Source: Otatea glauca
Lineage: Eukaryota; Streptophyta; Magnoliopsida; Poales; Poaceae
Assembly: GCA_036346275.1 (NCBI GenBank)
Contig: CM070721.1
Coordinates: forward strand, 48,075,869 to 48,139,868
DNA: 64,000 bases
Direction: 5' to 3'
The notes under the pieces: model-generated
What the model was told of the DNA's origin: nothing
Database searches by the model: none
What the model saw: only the letters and a program-made list of their open reading frames with translations
In this document: in pieces, positions 55,308 through 64,000 of the stretch
How positions within the stretch are numbered: the first letter of the stretch is position 1
How the letters are laid out: each line of letters begins with the position of its first letter
Translations under genes and position numbers: made by a program

Positions 55308-57951
55308 TGAAAGGACAGGAGATGTCGCCTAGAGGCGGGGTGAATAGGCGAATTAAAAACTTCAAAGCTCAAATGCAGTGGAATAAAAAATTTGCACCTA
55401 AATAAAATCTCCCGAAGATCTAAGTCCGGAGTGTCCGGGACTTTTATCCGGATACTCCGGTATGTCCGGACTGTCCGGGTTCAGGAGTCCGGATACTCCG
55501 GACTGGACCCGAGGGACTAAGACCGGAGTGTCCGGGATTTTTATCCGGATACTCCGAAATGACCGGACTATCCGGGTTCAGGAGTCCGGATACTCCGGAT
55601 TTAAGACCTCGAAATGAGATTTTAATTCCCTGCAATTTTTCAACAATCTACTTGAATACAAAAGATATATATTCTATCAGGTACCTGGGGAAATTGTAGA
55701 TCTGGAGCCAAACACAACAAAAAAGTAGATCGGGGCTCCCAAAGATTCAAAACCAAATGTTAAAGCAAGAGAAGAAGCAAACTTTGAGACGAAGATTTTT
55801 CACCCGAAGTTCGGATCCTTGAGGGGATCCTACGTCTCCGTTGAGGCGGCTCGGTCACACTTGAGCCGGGGACTCTTTCAACCCTCTTCCTCCCGGTATT
55901 GCACAAATGCACTCGCCGGTCTTCACTCCTTTGATTCCTTCCCTTACGGAGGCGGAATCGGCCTTCACAAACTTCCCACGGCAAACCACACAAAGCTCCG
56001 GTGGCTCGTAGGCGACCTCCTAGCCGTCTAGGAGTCCTCAACCTCCAAGAGTAACAAATGCTCACGAAGAACAAACTTGGAGATTAAATCAAGTGCTCAA
56101 ACAACTCAACACTCACTCCCCAAACTCTTTCCAACCCTTCTCACAAGGGGATCACTTAGATCTAAGGGTAAAAGCTTCCTCAAAGCCCCCACACAGCCCC
56201 CCAAAAGCCTCTCAAAAATCCACATGAAAAGCCTCTTCAAAATGAGGGAGGATGGGGCTATAAATAGAACTCCCCAAAAACTAGCCGTTGGGGCAGGCTG
56301 CGCACAACCCGGAGACTCCGAACATTACCCCGGAGACTCCGGATTGGAAGGATGAGTTCATCCCGAGAGAGCCAACCCGGAGACTCCGGACAAACACCCC
56401 GGACACTCCGGACTAATTCAACCCGGAGTGTCCGGACTAAACACCGGATACTCCGGACCAACCGAGAGCAGCCACCGAGAGTGCCAACCCAGAGTGTCCG
56501 CACCAAATTTCCGGATACTCCGGACTGTCCGAACAGCACTGAGCAACCCGACGAAAACAAGCATAACTTTTGACTCCGGACTCCGATCCAGAGATCTTGG
56601 ACTCTACCAAAAGCTAAGAATGAGGGCTACACAACAAACAAGGTCTCACTATCCAAAACTCAAAGGATAACTACAGATTTCACAAAGAAATCAAGAGAGA
56701 CCTACAACCCTCACTTTCCGGCACTAACAACACCACTCTCTTTCTAAGATTCACAAGAATGGATCACTTGAGCACTTGACACATCTAAAAGTCATTCGAC
56801 ATCGCATCCCTCTTAATAGTACGGCAATCCTTAGACTCAAATTAAATCAAAGATAATATAAGTCTAGAACTAGTCACTTGCCGTCTTCTTTCTTGATGTC
56901 GATGCATGAAGACTTTCACCAAATAATTGATGACATCTTCGCCTTGTCCAACTCGATTCGATTCACCTCATGAGACTCTCGTCCTATCAACCTTGACTTG
57001 ATCATCCTCTCTGACGATCTCCACGCCAAGTCAATCTTTGACTTAGTCCTCAGCTCTTGGTGACACCGCCGTCTTGTTGACCTCGGCTTAATGATCATCC
57101 TCCAAGATACCTTGGTCATCATACACAGACGGTACCTAATTCTTTCCAAACTACTCATGAAAGACATTAGTCCCAAAAGCTCAATAGATATGAATAAATT
57201 GATATTTGTGAGCAGTTGATTTCAACAAGTGTTTCATATAAAGAAGCACAACATAACTGGAAACACTTGACACAAGAAATGTTCTCTACTAAGTACATCA
57301 TGATGAATGTGTAATTGATCCATATGCACTAGAGAGATAATTGCCAATATGATGAATCAATTAAATCATGGCAAGGATCACAGACTTTACTTAAATGAAG
57401 CACTTGATAGAATATACACAAATTGTACATGCGCAAATAATATTTGGAGTAAGAGTAAATATGTGATCCAACACTAGATAAACTTCACTAAGAGAATTGC
57501 ATGAGAAGATATACAAATAAAATATGCATGCACCAAGTCAATCTATAGCAATATGAAGTTTAACTCTAGTTAATACATGCATACCATAATGAACTCAAAT
57601 GAATATATATGCACAAATAAATATGACATGAACCAATGTGCATATATAAAATCAACATTCTACTTGGAGTTCACTATGCATTTGCACGAAAGGAATGCAA
57701 TAACAAATATAGAATAGATACCAAAATTGCATACCTTATCTTTGCTTAACCTTCCTATTTGATTTTCCTCTAAAAGATGAGACTGATACTCAACTAGGCA
57801 ATAACATGTTAGTCTCATAGCAATATAATCATATTAGAGGTTTGTCATTTGCTAAACACTAAGTTAAGCATTTACTTAATTGCATAGATTGTCATTATAA
57901 GTGTTTGTCATTAATCACCAAAATAACATAAGTGCCTAGATGCACTTTCAA
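55308..57951 (-). repeat. 3' LTR of gag-only copia element
   Basis: 2,644 bp, TGAAAGGACAGG at the plus-strand left edge and GATGCACTTTCA at the right edge, so both ends carry TGAAAG/CTTTCA inverted repeats. It contains two tandem blocks (about 55420-55600) and a second cluster (56308-56545) of GGATACTCCGG and GGAGTGTCCGG motifs. These form CpG-rich islands in an AT-rich LTR. Short frames here have no recognisable product. Confidence 0.92.
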
Positions 57952-57965
57952 TCTCCCCCTTTTTG
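57952..57965 (-). other. polypurine tract of gag-only element
   Basis: The minus strand reads AAAAAGGGGGAGAT immediately before the LTR start TGAAAGTGCATCTAGGC, the standard composition and place for the plus-strand primer. Confidence 0.9.
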
Positions 57966-60900
57966 GTGATTTATGACAAACCTATTATCAATTGCACTAA
58001 ATGACAATATTAAGATATTTTAGCATTAAAACAAGCATAAAGATACAATAAGAGATCATACTTACAAATCATCCCTTTTTGTCAATCGATTAGGGGACAA
58101 TTGATAAATCCATAAATTCTCCCCCTTTTGTCATTAATCCCAAAAAGGTACTTAAAAGATTCTTATTGTTTATTCAATAAAATCTGTTCTCCCCCTTGAT
58201 TGCACACTCAATAAAAAGATTAGGGAGAAAATAAAATGAAGATAAGGAGCTAGTAATAGGACAATACTATTAAGCTCCCCCTAAATCTAGGCAAGATATG
58301 ATACCAATTATTTCCAAGATTTAGGTAATAGATTTTTCTAGTTATACCAAATTAAAGAAGTCATGATTCACAGGATATAAGTGATGCTTAAACATGACAC
58401 ACGAATATGATTTCACATGGAGAAGATTTATTCTTTAAACATCAAGATCATGTAGCAAATTTATATAATTTAAGCACATGCTCATGATCAAATTAAATTC
58501 TAACAATCAAGATCATATAAAGAAGATTACACAAGAAGGAATTGCTTATATGATCACAAGATGTATACAAGATCATGAATCAAGGTTGTATAAGTAAGAT
58601 GCACTTTCATGTCAAGAATTTCATAAACTTATCAAGGGCATACCTCTTTGCAATGTGTCACCCATATGTACCTTTTAGTTCTTGATAATGCCAAATGCAA
58701 GTTAGATGACACTTCAAAACAATTTAGGATTAGAGGATACCTCTTGAAAGATACCAATTAATCATACCAATTGAAAGATACAACACCATTTAGAATAACA
58801 CAATTTAGCATAATGGTGTGCACAGACATTATTGAATATGGTCAAAAAAAAGAAACACGTCCCTTTGTCGATTCTTGTCCACCGCATGTTCGAATCGGTC
58901 ATGATCACCGCGCCCGGTCTTAGATCCCTCGTACTATGGAGCTCCTCTCCATTTCCTTCATCCCACCGTCGAAGATGACCCCTTTTCCAATACCTTGAAC
59001 ATCAATAGACAAGCACACGATTTCTGGGAACAAATATCTTTTAATTTGACCCAAGTTAGTTTGATAATGTCTAAGTACAACATGCATGATATATATGATA
59101 TACAAGACAATACTCTTTGCATGCAATTTTAAAAACAACTTGAAGATATCAATTGAAGATTTTATTACACCACTTGACAATGAAAATATTTGAAACTCAT
59201 TCAAATTTAATCTTGTCGTCCACTTGTAAGAGAGACAATGAGTAAAACACATTCAAACTCACTCTTGAGCTTACAAGGGAAATTTTCTCTTTTCCATAAT
59301 AAACTCGAAGTTATGCAAGAAAGAAAACATTTTGAGGCTAAGTTACAATTAAATCCAATTTCCAGAATAACTTAGCCAAAAGATGCACTTTCATTGGAAT
59401 GAAAACTTAAATAGATATGCTCTACTTAGAAGCTTGGAGCAATGAATAAGTTCACTTAGTTTTCATCTTGAAAGGCTTGCCAAGATTCCAATTTAAAACT
59501 CTCAAAGTCTCAACAGACACAAATAGCAGCACAAAATCGATTATAGCTTTTAAACCATTACTCAAATGCAAAAAATCATCAACGTGGAACAGATCCATCT
59601 CGAAATTCTCTTCGAGGGCTATGAAGACCGAACATTCATTCGAGCAAAGGAAAAACCCCAAAGAATGGGATAATCAAGAGATTGCAAGAAAGTATTGATT
59701 GCAATTTAAGTATTTGGGCCGAGGAGCACAACCCGGATACTCCGGTGTTTTTGATCCGGAGTGTCCGGATAATCCGGATACTCCGGATAGATTACCCGGA
59801 TACTCCGGGTTATTCAGCTTCATCCCTAAAACTGAACATTTTGAATTTGGATCAAATCTTGATCAAATGAAGTCCAATAGCCGTAAGATTTTGCGAAAAT
59901 GATCCATGAACATCCAAGAGACTTTTTTCAAAAGGATTTTCTCAAATATCACTCTCCAATAAAAAATAGGTCATTAGAAGTATTGGAGGTTTAGTTTTGA
60001 CACTAAGTCAAATAAAATCAACAATCTTGCAAATGAGTTCAAATAAATTTGAGAATTTTCAGATATGAACTCCATATGTGAGAGAAGGTTTTCCAACAAG
60101 GATTTTCAATAAATAAATTTCATTTCGAGAAATATGATGAAAGATGCATATGAAACACATAAAAGATTAAGATTTTCACCAAATCCTCAAAATGGAACCA
60201 AATGAGTTTTGAATGTTAATATGCACTTATATGACTTCATATGATTTAGAGAGATGTTTATAAGCCTATTTTCATAATCAAATCCATTCAAATCGTAAAA
60301 TCCAACTTAATGCAAGAGTATGCCAAATAAGATCGAAAGAGAGAAAAAGGCATAACTATTTCAAATTAAGTTGAAATTATTCGAAATTGAGCATAAACAT
60401 TCTTTAGACTCCCAGGAAACTTTTCCAAAAAGAATTTTCCAAAAAGGAGTCTCCAAATAAGAGATATGCCAAATTTTGCTTTGAGGGTTTGAAAAGAAAT
60501 TGAATTTTCGCCAAATGTTCAAAATGCATTCCGGATTGAAATTTATGGAGATTTGAGCTTTCATAGCTTTGTATGATTTAGAAATACTATTTCAATCCAA
60601 GATATACAATGAAATCCAATTCAAATAGCGAAATCCACAAAATGCAACAATGGGTTATTTTGGGTCAATTGGATGATTTTGGCCAAATTCAAATGGCTAT
60701 AACTTTTGAACGGTTGGTCGTTTGGAAAAACTTTGAACTAAAGAAATACTTAAAATGACCAACCCTATGAGTTTTGTATTGACCACTTTTTCAAACTCCA
60801 AATAGATATTGCTTTAGAAAATTTTGAAGTTAAATGCAAAAGCAAGATCACAAAGATCCTTTTTAGGCCAAAGTTTGACTTTTAGCTTCTAACCAAGGGT

Positions 60901-61989
60901 TAGATACTTGAAAATATTTGAAATACATTTGAAAACATTTTAGAAGACTATTTTCATAAGATTTTGCATTTCAAACAAATATTTTGCTTTTAACCCTTTT
61001 TGAAGCAAGTTAAATCGGAAATAGTTTTTCATAAAAAGCCTCAAAATACAACTCAATTTGGATTTCATGCAATTTCAATTTCCATGACTTAGAATTGATT
61101 ATCAAGATGGTTTCTAGCCAAGATTTGTAATGAAATCCAACTTGAATGCTAAGATTTGAGCAATATGCTTAATTAAGCTACTTTAGTTCAAACCAAAAAC
61201 TTTTCGGGCTAAAATTGATTTCAATATAGAATTTTCATTTTGAAAGCTTGTAAAACATTTGAAATACATATTAGAATATTTTTACAAAGCTTTTTACTAT
61301 TTTGGGCCTTTTAAACATAAGATTTGACTTTTGACCAAAATGGTCCTTTTGAAATAGCTATTTGTAAAACAAAGCCAAATATTTCAACACAAGATTCAAA
61401 TGAAGAATAAGATGAGATATAGAGATTTAAATTTTGTGTATGAGTCTAAGATACCATTTTGAACCAAGATACTACACAAGATCTGGTCCAAACGGAGAAA
61501 CTCACTAAGTGCAATAATATGACTATTATGGGTCAATTATAGTTTTTCGGCGAGTTTCAAAATCGAATAACTTTCGCTAGGTTGGTCTTTTGAAAGTCTT
61601 TTGAACACAAGAATTGTTAAGAATGACCAACTCTAGGATTTTTGTTTTGGATTTTCTTTCAAATTCATTTTACATTTAATTTTATGAAAATTATAAGTTT
61701 AAATCCAAAACAAGATACTACTATCTAGATTTTGATCATGAAACTCATTTTCTTTTCAAAATAGATTTTTGTGAAGCCAAAACCTTTGAAAAACATTTCA
61801 AATATATTTGTATACATTTTGCAACTAGTTTTTCACAAGAATACTAATGGTATACAAAATTTTGACTTTTGGCTAAATGGCTTGATTTTGAAAATATATA
61901 TTAGCACTTATATAAATATGGGCACATGATGGAATCATTCTCTTGATAAGCCAAAACTTTCAATGCATCTCTAAGCACCTACAATTCTT
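57966..61989 (-). other. 4 kb non-coding internal region of gag-only element
   Basis: The place normally taken by pol has no open frame above about 110 codons and no pol motif. It holds degenerate direct repeats. GGTTGGTCNTTTGRAAA...GACCAACYCTA occurs near 60710-60780 and again near 61585-61650. AACATTTGAAATACAT-like stretches occur near 60910, 61255 and 61795. A CCGG motif cluster like that of the LTR lies at 59728-59815. A minus-strand frame 58920-59252 has no recognisable domain. Confidence 0.7.
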
Positions 61990-63732
61990 TTAGGCGCTTT
62001 TTGGTACCCAATTTTTGTTGGGTCCAAGAATGTTAGTCAAAATAGATTTTGGAACCCAAATGGTCCTAATATTAACATTTTTGACAAGACTAACATGACT
62101 AGGGATAGGTTTGCGATAATTATTCCTCGTAGGCAATTGATTGATATTTTTATAACAAGGCTTAGGAGGACAATGATACTTTGTAAAACTATTTCTAGTT
62201 TGATCTCTTCTAAGCATATGATAATTGAAATTATGCATTGGCTTAGAGGATCTAGCAAATCTAGCAAATGGTTTGCTATTGTTATTTTTCCTAAGCACAT
62301 GATCAACATGATTTTTCTTAGTCTTATGAAGTCTAGCATTTTGAGCAAACACATTTCTAGATTCATTTTTCCTAAGCAATTGAATATCATAATTTTGCAA
62401 ATACTTGGGACAATCGACAAACTTGGCAAACATATTGCCATTTTTGTCCTTCCTAAGCAAATAATGATCATTGACAATAATAGGCTTAGGGATGATACCT
62501 TTGGGACAATCCTTACCGATGTGTCCCTTTTTCCGACAGTTGTAGCAAGTAGGCTTTGAGCGTCTCTTCTTCTTCTTGACTTGCTCTTCACCGGTTTGCC
62601 TCATTGTTGATGGTTGTGGCTTGATCTCCACTTTATTAAGGCACACGGAGGCGAAGTGTCCCTTCTTGTTGCAAGCAAAGCACTTGATGATCTTCGAATG
62701 TCTTTCGTTGTGCCTTGTCTTGCTAGTCTCCCTTTTGGAGATGTAGCCGAGTCCTCGCTTATCTTGAGGCGCCCTTGGCTTGCTCAAGATCTCGTCGAGA
62801 ACGGCTTTTCCCTTTACGCACTTCTTCAAGTCATTTTCTAATCTAATGACTTGGGCCTTGAGCCCCTTATTTTCCTCTGTAAGGTTAGTCTCAACATGCA
62901 TAGAGGAAGTGGAAACATTTGAATTTGAGCAACAAGGTAAATCATTGCAAGAGGTGGATATGTCAAATTTTGATGAAATATTAGGATTAACATTTAAGCA
63001 AGATATTTCATCAATTAAATCACATGAGATTCCTATGTCCACCTTAGGCTTATGAGTTTCTTTGAGAAGGAGGGATTCATGATTTTCTTGAAGCATATTA
63101 TAATCATTTTGAAGTGATTCATGTTCAAGCTTCAAAATTTTATATTTCTTTTTCTCTTTTTCAAGACATTTATTGAGCTCCTCTAGCAAATTCATAAGTT
63201 CATTATAAGTGAGCTCATCATTGTCATCATCGTCACTTACCTCATTCTTACCTTTCGCCATGAAGCAACGGATTTGTGATGGAAGAGCATCATCATCGTC
63301 ACTTGAGGCGGAGGTTGAGGTTGATGGAGATGTCGGTTCTTCATCACTTGAGCTTGAGGTGGAGCTTGATGTTTCATCTCCCGACATCTCTTCCTTAGTG
63401 CAATCCTCAATAGAAGTGGATGATTCAAATAGTTCTTGAAGCTTTATCCACATTTCATGAGCGCTCTTGAGATTGCATATTTTATCAAAAATTTCAACGC
63501 TCACAACACAAAATAAAACATTAGTAGCTTGAGCGTCGAGATGTAGCCATTTCCTTTCTCCTTCAGTTAGAGCAACTTCATTCAATGGAGAGGAAAAGCC
63601 GACATCTACGATCCACCATATTTGGGGGCTCATGGATTTAAAATGAGAAGTCATAATTAATTTCCATGAAGCATAATTTGTGCCATCTAGTACAAGTGGA
63701 TCATGTGAATGCACTAATCCTCTAGTCGACAT
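61990..63732 (-). CDS. intact gag polyprotein of gag-only copia element, 580 aa
   Basis: The ATG at 63732-63730, 44 bases past the primer site, opens one uninterrupted frame to the stop at 61990. The start LVLDGTNYASWKLIMTSHFK is the usual copia gag beginning. The UBN2-like part follows (EMWIKLQELFESS about residue 100), then a Ser/Asp/Glu-rich stretch and a coiled coil near 185-225 (KYKILKLEHESLQNDYNMLQ). Two intact CCHC knuckles are at about 347-361 (CFACNKKGHFASVC) and 393-407 (CYNCRKKGHIGKDC). The C-terminal 150 residues hold about five degenerate repeats of about 27 residues (LLRKDKNGNMFAKF, LLRKNESRNVFAQN...) and end in TIWVPKSILTNILGPNKNWV. It would form the particle shell and bind RNA. 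Protease and pol do not follow. Confidence 0.92.
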   Translation of the reverse strand: MSTRGLVHSHDPLVLDGTNYASWKLIMTSHFKSMSPQIWWIVDVGFSSPLNEVALTEGERKWLHLDAQATNVLFCVVSVEIFDKICNLKSAHEMWIKLQELFESSTSIEDCTKEEMSGDETSSSTSSSSDEEPTSPSTSTSASSDDDDALPSQIRCFMAKGKNEVSDDDDNDELTYNELMNLLEELNKCLEKEKKKYKILKLEHESLQNDYNMLQENHESLLLKETHKPKVDIGISCDLIDEISCLNVNPNISSKFDISTSCNDLPCCSNSNVSTSSMHVETNLTEENKGLKAQVIRLENDLKKCVKGKAVLDEILSKPRAPQDKRGLGYISKRETSKTRHNERHSKIIKCFACNKKGHFASVCLNKVEIKPQPSTMRQTGEEQVKKKKRRSKPTCYNCRKKGHIGKDCPKGIIPKPIIVNDHYLLRKDKNGNMFAKFVDCPKYLQNYDIQLLRKNESRNVFAQNARLHKTKKNHVDHVLRKNNNSKPFARFARSSKPMHNFNYHMLRRDQTRNSFTKYHCPPKPCYKNINQLPTRNNYRKPIPSHVSLVKNVNIRTIWVPKSILTNILGPNKNWVPKSA

Positions 63733-63775
63733 CCTTTACTCTCTAGACGGTTAAGTCTAATAAAGGAGAGACCTT

Positions 63776-63787
63776 GCTCTCATACCA
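63776..63787 (-). other. primer binding site, tRNA-Met with one mismatch
   Basis: The minus strand reads TGGTATGAGAGC, differing at one base from the tRNA-Met primer sequence TGGTATCAGAGC seen at 16343. It lies two bases inside the LTR edge at 63790. Confidence 0.88.
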
Positions 63788-63789
63788 AT

Positions 63790-64000
63790 TGAAAGGACAG
63801 GGGATGTCACCTAGAGGGGGGGTGAATAGGCGAATTAAAAACTTTAAAGCTCAAATGCAGCGGAACAAAAAATTTGCAGCTAAATAAAATCTCCCGAAGA
63901 TCTAAGTCCGGAGTGTCCGGGACTTTTATCCGGATACTCCGGTATGTCCGGACTGTCCGGGTTCAGGAGTCCGGATACTCCGGACTGGACCCGAGGGACT
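63790..64000 (-). repeat. 5' LTR of gag-only copia element, first 211 bp visible
   Basis: TGAAAGGACAGGGGATGTC matches the left LTR at 55308. By eye the 211 bp differ at seven positions (five transitions), with no indel. The first block of GGATACTCCGG motifs is included; the rest is outside the window. Confidence 0.93.

Larger units (their letters stand above)
55308..64000 (-). mobile_element. gag-only copia element (TR-GAG-like), runs off the window
   Basis: On the minus strand: 5' LTR (63790 to beyond 64000), tRNA-Met-type primer site, one intact gag, about 4 kb without coding sequence, polypurine tract and 3' LTR (57951-55308). The first 211 bp of the two LTRs differ at seven positions without indels. 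There is no protease, integrase, RT or RNase H, so it can only move with enzymes from a relative. It is inserted into gypsy integrase; the five bases before it are CAAAG, and the matching duplication would be outside the window. Confidence 0.9.

Noticed and set aside
62095..62559. 154-codon plus-strand frame
   Set aside because: It is the antisense shadow of the intact gag and runs over its zinc-knuckle and repeat coding region.

Overview
This window looks like nuclear DNA of a grass (Poaceae). It holds one intact intron-rich plant gene, a nuclear poly(A) polymerase, inside densely nested transposable elements typical of grasses: chromodomain Ty3/gypsy elements, SIRE/Maximus-like Ty1/copia elements with tRNA-Met primer sites, a CACTA element, Stowaway and Tourist MITEs, Helitron-like ends and a tRNA-derived SINE. 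I cannot name the species.

Layout: 1-6323 is the 3' part of a decayed gypsy chromovirus (RT, RNase H, integrase, chromodomain, purine tract, 3.6 kb LTR 'A'). 6324-7065 is a fragment of another LTR. 7066-21015 is an old SIRE-like copia element on the minus strand with broken gag-pol; a 2.9 kb gypsy solo LTR ('B', target duplication GATAA) sits inside its right LTR. 21016-25591 carries a CACTA end, a Helitron-like end, several MITEs and a TIR element with a perfect 8-bp target duplication. 25592 to about 30400 is a CACTA element with broken transposase genes and captured host-gene pieces, one of them a BTB domain. 30400-38828 is mostly repeats and unassigned AT-rich DNA. 38829-45341 (minus) is the poly(A) polymerase gene: ten coding exons, 713 aa. 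46.6-49.8 kb holds Helitron-like ends, a MITE nested in a MITE, and another TIR element. From 49.9 kb a copia LTR fragment is interrupted by a second gypsy solo LTR ('C', duplication GATCT), then by a rearranged gypsy fragment (LTR 'D' plus pol). Into that pol a young gag-only copia element (55308 to beyond 64000) is inserted.

The most unusual signal is in the long gypsy LTRs. LTRs A and C, and in more diverged form B, contain a two-exon reading frame. It has a U-rich acceptor, a GC-type donor (GCAAGT), an intron of about 1.2 kb, a CAG acceptor and a stop codon, all with matching phase. Between A and C both exons keep identical lengths (81 and 56 nt), and hand-counted differences fall mostly at third codon positions (30 against 13 and 13). 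This suggests the long LTR encodes a small acidic spliced product, although no ATG start is visible.

The second notable object is the copia element at the right edge. It has an intact 580-aa gag and good termini but no pol; a 4 kb non-coding block fills that place, so it would need another element's enzymes to move.
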